64,000 bases of DNA, taken from assembly GCA_018968885.1 (NCBI GenBank), contig JAGWZK010000013.1, positions 1 to 64,000 on the forward strand, read 5' to 3'. The notes below the pieces were generated by a model. That model saw only the letters and a program-made list of their open reading frames with translations, made no database searches and was not told the DNA's origin. This stretch comes from Planctomycetota bacterium (GTDB taxonomy: Bacteria; Planctomycetota; Phycisphaerae; Phycisphaerales; UBA1924). This document shows positions 55,383-64,000 of the stretch, piece after piece (the stretch's first letter is position 1; each line of letters begins with the position of its first letter). The position numbers were made by a program, and so were the translations under genes.

Positions 55383-55748
55383 GTGCCGCGCGTCGCTTTC
55401 ATCACTTCAGCACTTCTCCTCTCCGCAGCGCTCAACACCAGCGCTCAGGCCTGCCTCATCCCCGCTGCGTCACTCACCGAAGTATGGGTCGCCACCACCG
55501 AATGCCCCACCTGGGTCAAGGGTTCGCTCCACACCCTTCCCGATGCCAACACACACTTTGCTCTCTCCACGGGCGCGTACCGCACCCAGCACGTTGCCCC
55601 CGCACCCCTCCCCGAAGAGTGCCTCTCTCTCTCCGTCTCGATCTGCGGCAGCAACACCACCACCTCCGCCACTCTCGCGTTCACGCCAAACGATCCCTCC
55701 CCGGCCTTCATCATTTCACCCACAACGTGGCAATCGACGAACCCGTGA
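55383..55748 (+). CDS. Small exported protein of unknown function
   Basis: 121 residues from the GTG at 55383 with GGAG eight bases before. The N-terminus (FITSALLLSAALNTSAQ) is a likely signal peptide. Mature residues include two Cys (TECPTW, SICGSN) and are Ser/Thr/Pro-rich. I see no family; it could be a secreted adhesin-like fragment. An AT-richer spacer with no further gene separates it from serA. Confidence 0.5.
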   Translation: MPRVAFITSALLLSAALNTSAQACLIPAASLTEVWVATTECPTWVKGSLHTLPDANTHFALSTGAYRTQHVAPAPLPEECLSLSVSICGSNTTTSATLAFTPNDPSPAFIISPTTWQSTNP

Positions 55749-55997
55749 AATTTGGCCTCGCGTCATGACGTGGCGCTGCGGGATACCCGTGACCACTCGT
55801 TCACATTGAAAACACCCGGTCGGGATAACGGACGATGTCCAACTTCTCGCGCGGTGCGTGCTTTTTGCACCCACCGTCCCCTCACCATGACTTGGGGCTG
55901 GAAAATCAGCCGTTTCTGAATGTTCGACAGATGGGCACTTGGCGCGCTCTCCAGTTGTCAAGTAAACTACCCGTTCCCATTCAGAGAGGACCTCACC

Positions 55998-57390
55998 ATG
56001 ATCATCCCGCGGCTCATCGCGATCTGTGCCGTTGCACTCTCTTCGCTCGCCTCGGCCGTACCCGTTATTACCGAAGTCGTCGCCTCTCCAGCTCCCACCG
56101 CTGGCGGCAGCACCGTGATCATCCGTGGACTGACACTCGGGGCTGTCAATTTTGTCAGCATCGGCGGATCGTCCGCGGACATCAACTTCGTGACCCACGA
56201 CACCATCATCTGCGCGGCTCCCCCCGGTCAGGGACGCAACGTGAGTGTTCAGGTCTTCGAAGGCCCCAACCCCAGCAACATCGTGAGCACCTTCGCCTAC
56301 GACATCCCCCGCGTGAGTAACTTCAACGTCAACTCCTCACCCACCCTGGGTGGTGGCACGCTCACCATCGCCGGCTCCAACTTTAGGTTTCTTCCGCACC
56401 GTCCTCATCGGTGGCGTGGTTGCCAGCCCCACAGGGGCCAATTCTCATAACCAGATTCAAGTCACGATTCCCGCTGGTCAGGGTGTTAACGTCCCCGTGG
56501 TCATCAATTGCAACGGCCAGACCAACCTCGCCTCTGAAACACCCTCATTCAGTTACTTTGCCCCCTTCATCACCAGCCAGGTCTCCAACGGGTACAGCAC
56601 TTCCGGTGGCTCCATCACCCTCAATGGAACAAATTTCGGCCTCGCTCCCCAGGTTCTCCTCAACGGCATCCCCACTACCCTCCAACCCGGAAATACGCAC
56701 GCCTCCATCACTTACAACGTTCCTGCTGGTAGTGGCACCAATATCCAGGTCCGCGTCGCCGTCGCGGGTCAACTCTCCAACACCGGCTACTCCTTCAACT
56801 ACCCCTCTCCCGCGATCAGTAGCATCGCCGCCTCGTCACTCTCCACTCGTGGTGGCACTGAAGTCACCATCAATGGCACCAACCTCGGCCCCGCCTCCGC
56901 CGCCGGCATCAATGTCAATGGCATCCCGGTCTCTGCTCTGTATTCTTCCTCTGGTCACACCTCGCTTAAGTTCATCCTCCCTCCGGGCGAAGGTGCTGCC
57001 CGAGCCCTCACCGTCTCCACCGGCGGCCAGAGCTCTCCCATCTTCAACTTCAATTACGATGCACCTTTCATCAGCCGAGTGATCCCGAGCATTGTCGAGA
57101 CCGGTACCTCACCCATCGCAATCATCACTGGTGCCAACTTTGGCTTGACAGGCATCGTCTTGGTCAATGGCATTCCCGCCCCCGTCTCATTCTACAGCCA
57201 TGACCACATCACTTGCACGCTGCCCCCCAGCGCCTCTCCTGGCACGGCCAATGTCGAGGTCGTCTCCGCCGGTCGCCCCAGCAACACCGCCACTTTCGAC
57301 TACGTCTGCCCCGCTGATTTCAACAACGACGGCTCCGTCGATTTCTTCGATTATCTGGACTTTGTTGCCGCATTCAGCACTCCCTGTTAA
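55998..57390 (+). pseudogene. Secreted IPT/TIG-repeat protein with single dockerin unit, broken by one extra base
   Basis: The ATG at 55998 has GAGAGGA before it and a signal peptide (LIAICAVALSSLASAV). The frame shifts near 56385: the stretch CTTTAGGTTT would read as SNF-GFFRTVL if the A at 56385 were absent, and the frame then continues to 57390 with five IPT/TIG repeats (GGSTVIIRGLTLGAV, GGGTLTIAGSNF and later copies) and one tail unit DFNNDGSVDFFDYLDFVAAF ending PC. Total length is 1393, i.e. one base over a multiple of three. Without the shift this is a 463-residue surface protein of the same kind as its neighbours. It may be a real mutation or a sequencing error. Confidence 0.82.
57307..57387 (+). 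other. GC-type dockerin tail, single unit ending PC
   Basis: Single DFNNDGSVDFFDYLDFVAAF unit, preceded by CPA and ending STPC. The terminal Gly of the other copies is replaced by Pro. Confidence 0.85.
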
Positions 57391-57428
57391 TCTGGCCACT
57401 TCTCTGGCCACTTCAAAGGAGTATCCAT

Positions 57429-57875
57429 ATGGGCGCATGGGACATGGGTTCATTCGATAACGACTCCGCCATGGACTTCCTCGACATCCTCGAAAGTTCT
57501 CCCGAGGGCGAGGGCTCTGACGAGGAGCCCGGACGCGATGCGCTCCTTGTCATGACGCTGCTTCGTGCCGCTGACCCTAAAGACGGTGCCGATGTGGATG
57601 CCGCCACTGAAGGCCTTGCCGCCGCCGAGCTCATCGCGGCCATCAACGGCAAACCCCTCGAAGGTCTCGAAGACACCCTCGAATCCTGCGAATCGCTCGC
57701 AGAGTGGATCGCCACCGGCGAGATCTCGTTTCGAGGAAAAAAGCAGATCGTCGAACTCTCTCAGAAAGCAATCAATCGCGTTCTCACCTCCGAACTTGCT
57801 GACCTCTGGGCCGACACCGACGACCACGCCGCCTGGATCGCCACCGTCAAAGATCTGCAAAAACGCCTCGGCTGA
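57429..57875 (+). CDS. DUF4259 domain protein
   Basis: 148 residues. The N-terminus MGAWDMGSFDNDSAMDFLDI is the hallmark of DUF4259 (small proteins of unknown role). The rest is acidic and helical (GLAAAELIAAINGKPLEG). It has no signal peptide. It starts 38 bases after the frameshifted protein and is followed by a palindromic hairpin, so it may end a transcript. Function unknown. Confidence 0.88.
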   Translation: MGAWDMGSFDNDSAMDFLDILESSPEGEGSDEEPGRDALLVMTLLRAADPKDGADVDAATEGLAAAELIAAINGKPLEGLEDTLESCESLAEWIATGEISFRGKKQIVELSQKAINRVLTSELADLWADTDDHAAWIATVKDLQKRLG

Positions 57876-57889
57876 TTCATGCTTGGGTG

Positions 57890-57911
57890 GCACCGGTCTC
57901 CCGACCGGTGC
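57890..57911. repeat. REP-like palindromic hairpin
   Basis: GCACCGGTC-TCCC-GACCGGTGC, 9-bp perfect stem, four-base loop, 15 bases after the DUF4259 stop. The GGTGGCACCGGTCT form resembles dispersed planctomycete intergenic repeats as I recall them. Could also work as a transcription end. Confidence 0.5.
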
Positions 57912-57995
57912 GGATCTCTCTGCACCAGTTGAGATTTTACTCGAACATCTCACCTTACGCCCATTGTCACGGGCGCACGATACCCTCGTGATCTC

Positions 57996-60548
57996 ATGAC
58001 CCCCATCCGCGGCTTTGCCATCCTCTTTGTCCTCGTGCTCCTCGCCTTGGCTGTGCCGCGGCTGATACCTCCATCCGCGCAAGCCCCGACCCCAATGACG
58101 CCTCACGCCAAAAGCACTGCCGAACCGCAAAGCCCAACATCCAACCCGCTTTCGGTGGATCAGTCACTCGCTTCCTTCGACCTCATGCCGGACTTCTCAA
58201 TTCGCTGCATCGCCAGCGAGCCAGTGGTCGCTGCTCCTGTCGCCGCATGCTTTGATGAGAATGGCCGCCTCTTCGTTGCCCAGATGAACACCTACATGCC
58301 CGACATCCAGGGCACCGGCGAACTCGCCCCCGCCAACAAAGTCCTCCTCCTCACCGACAACGACAACGACGGCGTCTACGACTCCTCCTCAGTCTTCCTC
58401 GATCGGCTCGTCCTCCCTCGATCCATCGCTCCCTGCTTTGGTGGCTTGCTCCTCATCGAGCCCCCCAACCTCTACATCTGCCACGACACCGACGGCGACG
58501 GTCGCGCCGACAGCAAAGAAAAACTCCTCGGTGGCTTTGGCGGCCTCGATAACCCAGAGCACGCCGCCAACTCTCTCACCTTTGGCCACGACGGCTGGTG
58601 GCATCTCTCTCAGCACGATACCGAGTTCCGCATCACCAAATCCGCCACTGGCTATTCCGTCACCACCCGCCCCACTCCCGTGCACGGCCAGTGGGGACTC
58701 GCCAAAGATGACCTGGGTCGCTTCTACTCCACACCAAACTCCAATCCCCTCCTCTGCGACATTCTCCCCAAACACCTGGCAATGCGGAATCCCGGCAGCC
58801 CCACCTCCCGCGGCTTCGGTTCCAACATCATGCCTGATGCCTCGGTGTGGCCACTCGCCAAAAACCCCGGCGTCAATCGCGCCTACCAACCCAACATCCT
58901 CAAGAAAGATGGCACCCTCGCCAACCACACCGCCGCCTGCGGCACATCCATCAACCGCGACATCATCCTCGGCCCCGATGCCGCCAACAACGCGTTTGTC
59001 TGCGAACCTGCTGGCAACCTCGTCAAGCGCATCCTCATCACCGACGACGACGGCGCTCCCGCTGCCCGCAGCTTCTACACCGGCACCGAATTGCTGCGCT
59101 CCACCGATGAACGCTTCCGCCCCGTCAACTCCCTCGTTGCCCCTGATGGCTCACTCCTGATCCTCGATATGTATCGCGGCGTGATCCAGCACAAAAAGTT
59201 CCTCACCGACTTTCTCAAAGCCCAGATCAAGGAACGCGATCTGGAAACCCCGCTGAACATGGGCCGTATCTACCAGATCACCCGCCGCGACATACCCCTG
59301 CGGTCTCAGTCGCCGCGCCTTTCCAGCGCCTCCAACGCCGATCTGGTCGCCCTTCTGACTTCGGCCAGCGGCTGGTGGCGCGACACTGCGCAGCGCCTTC
59401 TCATCGAGCGTCACGCCACTGACCAAACTGATGCACTGCGCACCTTGGCCAGAGGAGCGAATCCTCTCGGCGCCATCCACGCATTGTGGACACTCGACGC
59501 CATTTCCCAGCTCTCTGCCTCGGAAGTCTCCCGAGCACTGCTTCACCCATCCATCGAGGTGCAGGCCAACGCCGCACACCTCGCCCAGAACTGGATCGGC
59601 GATGACTCTGTACCCGCAGCCATAATCGAGGTCTGCAGGAGCGAGTCCACGCCGCGCCTGGTGCTGCTCGCCGCTCTGCCCACGCTTGTCTCCACATATC
59701 GACAACCTGAACAGGCAACCGATTTGGCTGCATTCCTGCTGACGCACCAGCGCGACCCATTCCTCCGCTCAGCGCTGTGGACCGCCCGCCCGGAAATCGC
59801 TTCCTCTGCTGCAATCTATTTGCTATCACAACCAGCCGTACGCGCTGACCTGCTCCGTGAATGTGTCCAGGCAGCACTGCGCGGACCGGCTTCCTTCCGG
59901 CCCGCTCTTTTCTCTGCCGTCGGTGCGTCCTCGCACGGCGAAGTGCTGCTTCCCACGCTGGCCAAAGAGCTGAAAATCGACGATCCCCGCCCTCCCAAAC
60001 TCTCATTGTCACAGGAGCCGACTCGGTTCATCTCACTCTGCACCGACCCTTCACTCTCCACTTCGGCTCAGGAACAGGCCAAGAGGATTGCCAATCTGCT
60101 CGATTGGCCGGGTAAGCAGTCGGGCGCGGCGGCCACAATCGCGCTCCGCGATCTCACACCCATCGAAAAGACCCGCTTTGAGCTCGGCAAGTCCCTCTAC
60201 TCCACTTGCGCCAGCTGTCACGGCGTCGATGGCAAGGGTCAACCAGGACAGGCACCCCCCATCGCCGGCTCCAAACGCATCAACGGCCCCGAAGGCGTCC
60301 TCGTCCGCATTATCCTCCAGGGAGTTCGCGGCGAATACGAAGTCAACGGCCAGACTTTCACCGGCGAAATGCCCATCCCCCAGATCACCGAAGATGAAGA
60401 GCTCGCCAGCGTGCTCACCTATGTCCGCCGCGCCTTCGGCAATCGTGCAGATCCAATCTCTCCAGAAACCATCGCTGCCATCCGTGAGGAAACCTCCGAA
60501 CGCAATGGCTCTTGGACCCACAAGGAGCTCGATGAACTCGCCAAGTAA
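57996..60548 (+). CDS. PVC-type dehydrogenase-like protein with C-terminal cytochrome c domain
   Basis: 850 residues. An N-terminal hydrophobic segment (AILFVLVLLALAVPRLI) is a signal anchor or signal peptide. Residues about 55-430 show a beta-propeller type pattern (ACFDENGRLFVAQMN, SVFLDRLVLPRSIAPCFGGL, NSLVAPDGSLLILDMYRGVI) typical of membrane-bound dehydrogenase domain proteins; residues 450-700 are HEAT-like helices; the end has a haem c motif CASCHGVDGKGQPG. It probably oxidises a sugar or alcohol and passes electrons to the cytochrome. The next gene overlaps its end and is likely functionally linked. Confidence 0.87.
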   Translation: MTPIRGFAILFVLVLLALAVPRLIPPSAQAPTPMTPHAKSTAEPQSPTSNPLSVDQSLASFDLMPDFSIRCIASEPVVAAPVAACFDENGRLFVAQMNTYMPDIQGTGELAPANKVLLLTDNDNDGVYDSSSVFLDRLVLPRSIAPCFGGLLLIEPPNLYICHDTDGDGRADSKEKLLGGFGGLDNPEHAANSLTFGHDGWWHLSQHDTEFRITKSATGYSVTTRPTPVHGQWGLAKDDLGRFYSTPNSNPLLCDILPKHLAMRNPGSPTSRGFGSNIMPDASVWPLAKNPGVNRAYQPNILKKDGTLANHTAACGTSINRDIILGPDAANNAFVCEPAGNLVKRILITDDDGAPAARSFYTGTELLRSTDERFRPVNSLVAPDGSLLILDMYRGVIQHKKFLTDFLKAQIKERDLETPLNMGRIYQITRRDIPLRSQSPRLSSASNADLVALLTSASGWWRDTAQRLLIERHATDQTDALRTLARGANPLGAIHALWTLDAISQLSASEVSRALLHPSIEVQANAAHLAQNWIGDDSVPAAIIEVCRSESTPRLVLLAALPTLVSTYRQPEQATDLAAFLLTHQRDPFLRSALWTARPEIASSAAIYLLSQPAVRADLLRECVQAALRGPASFRPALFSAVGASSHGEVLLPTLAKELKIDDPRPPKLSLSQEPTRFISLCTDPSLSTSAQEQAKRIANLLDWPGKQSGAAATIALRDLTPIEKTRFELGKSLYSTCASCHGVDGKGQPGQAPPIAGSKRINGPEGVLVRIILQGVRGEYEVNGQTFTGEMPIPQITEDEELASVLTYVRRAFGNRADPISPETIAAIREETSERNGSWTHKELDELAK

Positions 60549-61230
60549 ATCCATCCTCATCGCCGCACTCATCATCGCCGCTCCCTTTATGGCGAGTCCT
60601 CTTGGCGGCTGTGCCTCCTCACCTCGCCCCGTCTCACTCATTCCTGCCGTAAACAGCAACATCGATTCTCTCTGGGTCAAACGGGGCGGCATCGCCACAT
60701 TCGTCCTTGAAGACGGCACGATCACCGGCACCACCGCCCCCAACACCACCAACACTTTCCTCTGCACCACCGCCGAATATTCCGATTTCATCCTCGAGCT
60801 CGATTTCAGAACCGATCCCGACCTCAATAGCGGCATTCAGATCCGTTCTCACCACCGCCCCGAAATTTACAAAACCCAACCCATCGAACGTGTCCACGGC
60901 TACCAGATCGAGATCGACCCTTCCGACCGCAAGTGGACCGGCGGCCTCTACGACGAAGCTGGTCGGGGCTGGCTCGCCGATCTGAAGTCCAACCCTGCGG
61001 CACAAGCCGCCTTTAAGCAGAGTGAGTGGAACCACTTTCGCATCCACGCCGATGGCCCGCGCATCCGCACCTGGCTCAACGGCATCCCGGTCATCGACTA
61101 CACCGAAACCGCGCACATCGAAGCCAATCGCTCGGGCTTCATTGCCCTTCAGGTTCACGGTGTCGGAGGCAGGACAGAGCCACTGCAGGTGCAATGGAGG
61201 AACATCACGCTGCGTCCACCTTCTGAATGA
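60532..61230 (+). CDS. 3-keto-disaccharide hydrolase (DUF1080) lipoprotein
   Basis: 232 residues from the ATG at 60532, which overlaps the preceding gene by 17 bases and follows AAGGAG. The lipoprotein signal ends in PLGGCASS. The mature part is a concanavalin-like jelly roll (EYSDFILELDFRTDPDLNSG, IRSHHRPEIYKTQPIERVHG, WNHFRIHADGPRIRTWLNGI) as in DUF1080 proteins, several of which act on 3-keto-disaccharides. The overlap suggests coupling to the dehydrogenase-like gene, whose product could generate the keto-sugar. Confidence 0.87.
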   Translation: MNSPSKSILIAALIIAAPFMASPLGGCASSPRPVSLIPAVNSNIDSLWVKRGGIATFVLEDGTITGTTAPNTTNTFLCTTAEYSDFILELDFRTDPDLNSGIQIRSHHRPEIYKTQPIERVHGYQIEIDPSDRKWTGGLYDEAGRGWLADLKSNPAAQAAFKQSEWNHFRIHADGPRIRTWLNGIPVIDYTETAHIEANRSGFIALQVHGVGGRTEPLQVQWRNITLRPPSE

Positions 61231-61231
61231 A

Positions 61232-62575
61232 TCACGCGGGCTGGCCACTCGCCACCCTCTCCATCACATCCGCCGCAGCCGTCGCTCCATTCTCGTCCTT
61301 CATGCGCCGCCCGATCTCCGCCGCACCACGCACCGCGATCTCATCCGCAAGCAAGCCCCGCAAAACGTCTGTCATCCGAGCCACATTTACCTGGCTCCGC
61401 GCCAGAGTCCGTGAAATTCCCATCCGCTCCGCCCGCGCAGCATTGTCAAACTGATCGTGCGCAAATGGCACAATCACTGTCGGCCTCCCCGCCCGCATCG
61501 CTTGCGCCGTCGTGCCCACTCCGCCATGATGCACAATTGCGCAGCTTCGAGGCATCACCTGCGAATGTGGCGCATACGAAAATGCCCTGACTCCGTCCGG
61601 TGCACCCTGCGGCAACTTGCCGTCCTTTCCCACCAGCAACACACCCCGCTTGCCCAACCCGCGGCACGCTTCCGACGCCGCCATGTAAAAGTCTCCGGCC
61701 ACATGCACCGCACTGGTACCCAGCGTGAAGACGATCGGCTCATCCCCATCCTTCAAAAACCGCTCAATTTCCTCGCTCCTCACCTGCCGCTCACTATCCC
61801 GATCCCACACGCTGAATCCGCAGATGACCCCATGATCCGGATCTCCGGGTAATGGACCGCGAAAGTGTCGCGACCACAGCCCCAGATTCGCCTTTCCACC
61901 CAGCGTGTCCACCATGTAGTTATACCGCCGCGCAGGCAATCCCAGTTCGCGCCGCATCTTGTTCAGCATCCCGTCAAATGCAAGCGCAGTTCCCCACCGC
62001 GCCCACTTGGTGGTGATCGGCCGAATTTTCTCGCTGAATTTCACCGGCAGCGGCATCAGAATGCAGGGATCCAGCTTGTTGTTCCACGCCACCGGCGACA
62101 GGCACCCCACCACATGCGGCACTCCGATCCGCTCGCACGCCCATGCTGCACCCAGCGCGATGTGATGCGTCAACACCACATCCACCGCGTCGCGCTGATG
62201 CACCTTCTCAATCGCCTCCACAATTCCCGGCGCATTGGGAATGATCAACTCGCGGAAGATGTTCACACTGCCCGTCCACTTGGCCATCATCTGCGGGTTC
62301 TTCGCAAGCTCGCTCAAATCAAAACGCTCTCCCAGCGGCACAAGCTCACACCCGACTTCAGCAACCTGACCAGCGTAATACGAATTGGTGATCACCGACA
62401 CCCGGTGGCCACGCTGCACCAGTTCGTTGCCGATCGCCAGAAAAGGGTGAATGTCTCCGTGCGATCCGACGGTCACGATGAGTACGTGCCGCGGCACATC
62501 ACCTGGCTCTGCCTTCTGGGGCCGTGTGGCCTGCTCAATCATTTCCCGCATGGTTCTGGGACCAGATTGCTGCAT
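61232..62575 (-). CDS. GT1-family glycosyltransferase (MGT/sterol glucosyltransferase-like)
   Basis: 447 residues from the ATG at 62575, with AAGGAA before it. The N-terminus HVLIVTVGSHGDIHPFLAI is the acceptor-side Rossmann fold; the donor motif is IVHHGGVGTTAQAMRAGRPT with PFAHDQFDNAARAERM, as in UDP-glycosyltransferases acting on lipids, sterols or macrolides. It stops 1 bp from the convergent hydrolase gene. Substrate is not predictable. Confidence 0.87.
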   Translation of the reverse strand: MQQSGPRTMREMIEQATRPQKAEPGDVPRHVLIVTVGSHGDIHPFLAIGNELVQRGHRVSVITNSYYAGQVAEVGCELVPLGERFDLSELAKNPQMMAKWTGSVNIFRELIIPNAPGIVEAIEKVHQRDAVDVVLTHHIALGAAWACERIGVPHVVGCLSPVAWNNKLDPCILMPLPVKFSEKIRPITTKWARWGTALAFDGMLNKMRRELGLPARRYNYMVDTLGGKANLGLWSRHFRGPLPGDPDHGVICGFSVWDRDSERQVRSEEIERFLKDGDEPIVFTLGTSAVHVAGDFYMAASEACRGLGKRGVLLVGKDGKLPQGAPDGVRAFSYAPHSQVMPRSCAIVHHGGVGTTAQAMRAGRPTVIVPFAHDQFDNAARAERMGISRTLARSQVNVARMTDVLRGLLADEIAVRGAAEIGRRMKDENGATAAADVMERVASGQPA

Positions 62576-62640
62576 GTGTTTCCTTGTGGAAGTACCAACC
62601 AATCAAGGATACCGCTCAGCGAATACTCTTTCACCTGACC

Positions 62641-63435
62641 ATGTCGCACTCTGGGCCACATCTCATGCCGCAACTTTCTGTGAACATCGATCACATCGCC
62701 ACCATACGAAATGCGCGATACAAGGCGGGGCCCGGCGGTTCGCTCGATTTTGCCGAGCCGGATCCTGTTCGGGCGGCACACGAGGCCGAGTTGGGTGGTG
62801 CCGATGGCATCACCGTCCACCTGCGTGAAGATCGCCGCCACATCCGCGATGACGATGTGCAGCGCCTGCGGCCGTTTGTTCGCACCAGATTCAATCTGGA
62901 AATGGCGGCCACTGATGAAATGGTGCGGATCGCCAGCGGTATTCGTCCTCACACCGCCATGCTCGTTCCCGAAGGTCGTCACGAAGTGACCACCGAAGGC
63001 GGCCTGAACGTGGCCGATCACGAAGGACGGCTGGCGCAGGTGGTTGCCGCGCTGCACGCCGCAGGGTGTCTGGCGAGCGCCTTCATCGATCCCGATCCGC
63101 GGCACATCGATGCCGCCAAGTCCTGCGGCTTTGACATCTGCGAACTGCACACCGGTGGCTACGCCCGCGCTTTTGCCGAGCACGGCGGGAACTTCGATCA
63201 CCCTTCACTGGCCCGCGAGTTTGACGCGCTGCGTGATGGCGGCGTGCGGATTCTGGATCTGGGGATGCGTTTCAACGCCGGCCACGCCCTGAACTATGCC
63301 AACGTCGGCCCGGTCGCGGCACTGCCGGGCTTGTATGAATTGCATATTGGCCATGCGATCGTGAGTCGAGGTGCATTCACCGGTCTGCGGCAGGCAGTGA
63401 GTGACATGAAGGCGGCGATGGGCCGCGGCGGCTGA
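62641..63435 (+). CDS. pdxJ: Pyridoxine 5'-phosphate synthase
   Basis: 264 residues from the ATG at 62641; an ATG at 62665 (MPQLSVNIDHIATIRNARY) is a plausible alternative and closer to E. coli PdxJ. Motifs: SVNIDHIATIRNARYKAG, DPVRAAHEAELGGADGITVH, LREDRRHI, and ELHIGHAIVSRGAFTGL. It condenses amino-acetone phosphate with deoxyxylulose phosphate in vitamin B6 synthesis. A GC-rich hairpin overlaps the stop codon (63425-63443). Confidence 0.94.
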   Translation: MSHSGPHLMPQLSVNIDHIATIRNARYKAGPGGSLDFAEPDPVRAAHEAELGGADGITVHLREDRRHIRDDDVQRLRPFVRTRFNLEMAATDEMVRIASGIRPHTAMLVPEGRHEVTTEGGLNVADHEGRLAQVVAALHAAGCLASAFIDPDPRHIDAAKSCGFDICELHTGGYARAFAEHGGNFDHPSLAREFDALRDGGVRILDLGMRFNAGHALNYANVGPVAALPGLYELHIGHAIVSRGAFTGLRQAVSDMKAAMGRGG

Positions 63436-63443
63436 ACCGCCGC
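63425..63443. other. GC-rich inverted repeat across the pdxJ stop
   Basis: GCGGCGG and CCGCCGC arms with CTGAA between, covering the TGA. Terminator-like without a T-run. Confidence 0.45.
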
Positions 63444-63504
63444 AAATTACCAAGTATCCAAAAGCGCCAAATCACATCACGTCGTCATTGACGCAGTGCA
63501 TTTC

Positions 63505-63540
63505 TTTGGACATTTGGCAATTTGGACCTTTGGCAATTTG
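63505..63540. repeat. 16-base tandem repeat, 2.25 copies
   Basis: TTTGGACATTTGGCAA and TTTGGACCTTTGGCAA, with TTTG following, just outside the end of the partial CDS. One mismatch between the units. Confidence 0.55.
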
Positions 63541-63543
63541 CAA

Positions 63544-64000
63544 TCACGTCACATTCAGCGTCGCCGTCAACTTGGCATACACCCAGTTGCCGTTGGTGTC
63601 ACGTGAATCGATGCGGATGGTGTACGCACCAGCATTGGCAAAGCCGCTACCACTGTTGACATTGATCAGGAGCGACCAGGTGCTGCTGCTCCCCTGACGG
63701 GTGAAGACGCCCAGATCACGATCAGTACCGGGGCTCCACACGCCATCGTTGTTGACATCAATGAAGGCAGTCACTGCGCCAACAAAGGTCGGATTCGGGC
63801 TGGTGACACTGAGCGTGGTGGTGCTTCCACGCGCCACAGGGTTGGTGTCAAACGTCGGAGGGCCCTGGATCAGCGGCCGCGCAATCAGCGTGACATTGAT
63901 GGTGCGAGTGGTAGTGCTCCATGCGTTGTCGGTGTCCACAGCACTGGCGACAAATTTGGCCGGACCATTGCCATACCACTGAGGCAGAACACGGGTGATG
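63544..64000 (-). CDS. C-terminal part of an extracellular repeat protein (runs off the right edge)
   Basis: About 151 residues readable on the minus strand; no stop up to the edge. It is rich in Thr, Val, Asn and Gly with alternating beta pattern (PVARGSTTTLSVTSPNPTFV, TAFIDVNNDGVWSPGTDRDL) and Ig or Ca-binding-like DVNNDGVW segment. It probably belongs to a large secreted protein. It lacks the dockerin tail of the other secreted proteins. The upstream domains are outside the window. Confidence 0.7.
   Translation of the reverse strand, partial: ITRVLPQWYGNGPAKFVASAVDTDNAWSTTTRTINVTLIARPLIQGPPTFDTNPVARGSTTTLSVTSPNPTFVGAVTAFIDVNNDGVWSPGTDRDLGVFTRQGSSSTWSLLINVNSGSGFANAGAYTIRIDSRDTNGNWVYAKLTATLNVT

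Overview
The window is about 62% GC, densely coded on both strands, and looks like a chromosomal segment of a planctomycete of the Phycisphaerae type. Seven exported proteins end in a short tail with one or two copies of a D-F-N-x-D-G / DFFDYLDFVAAF motif and a terminal Gly-Cys (the 'GC-type dockerin' tail I associate with that class). Other lineage signs are a PVC-style cytochrome/dehydrogenase protein, a 3-keto-disaccharide hydrolase (DUF1080) protein, a sigma factor next to a kinase-WD40 protein, and several SPINDLY-type O-GlcNAc transferases. A perfect 16-bp palindrome matching bacterial parS at 10533-10548 suggests the region may lie in the origin-proximal part of the chromosome. I saw no rRNA, tRNA, CRISPR array, transposase or prophage.

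Layout. 1-3.1 kb (minus): partial ribB, then a surface-sugar group (FkbM methyltransferase with a 31-bp GT tract, NAD-dependent sugar epimerase, unknown protein). 3.2-10.3 kb: PDZ protein, UbiX, a lipoprotein, a low-GC HtrA-like protease, a Tat-exported amine oxidase and an exported protein. 10.5-19.6 kb: parS and three GT41 O-GlcNAc transferases around clpB, a YjfB-like small protein and a small lipoprotein. 19.6-27.5 kb: membrane proteins, a very acidic protein with a structured leader, a short Rho, PTS enzyme I, and a RicT/PSP1 operon with small membrane proteins. 27.5-44.7 kb: the secreted dockerin-tailed cluster (two trypsin-like proteases, a reprolysin-like metalloprotease, a subtilase, one protein of unknown function, a dihaem peroxidase), interrupted by a HARE-HTH protein, pyrE, an exported protein and a CgeB-like glycosyltransferase pair. 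45-64 kb: gmk, a hairpin-rich 0.6-kb intergenic stretch, a SnoaL protein with a histone-H1-like tail, Mrp, an FAD protein, sigma factor plus kinase-WD40, serA, a frameshifted IPT/TIG dockerin protein, a DUF4259 protein, the cytochrome/DUF1080 pair, a GT1 glycosyltransferase, pdxJ and the C-terminal part of a large extracellular protein cut by the right edge.

How the genes work together. The clearest theme is export and modification of surface or periplasmic proteins. Five proteins (four of them peptidases) and a peroxidase share one tail in a 17-kb block, so they probably share a sorting or anchoring route. Several glycosyltransferases and a possibly phase-variable FkbM methyltransferase point to surface glycans or protein glycosylation. 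The rest is housekeeping. The most unusual DNA-level features are the GT microsatellite inside the FkbM gene, a TTGGCAGTCTTG-type repeat found in one intergenic stretch and in two protein linkers, the hairpin-dense 45.6-46.2 kb region, and a one-base frameshift in the IPT/TIG protein.
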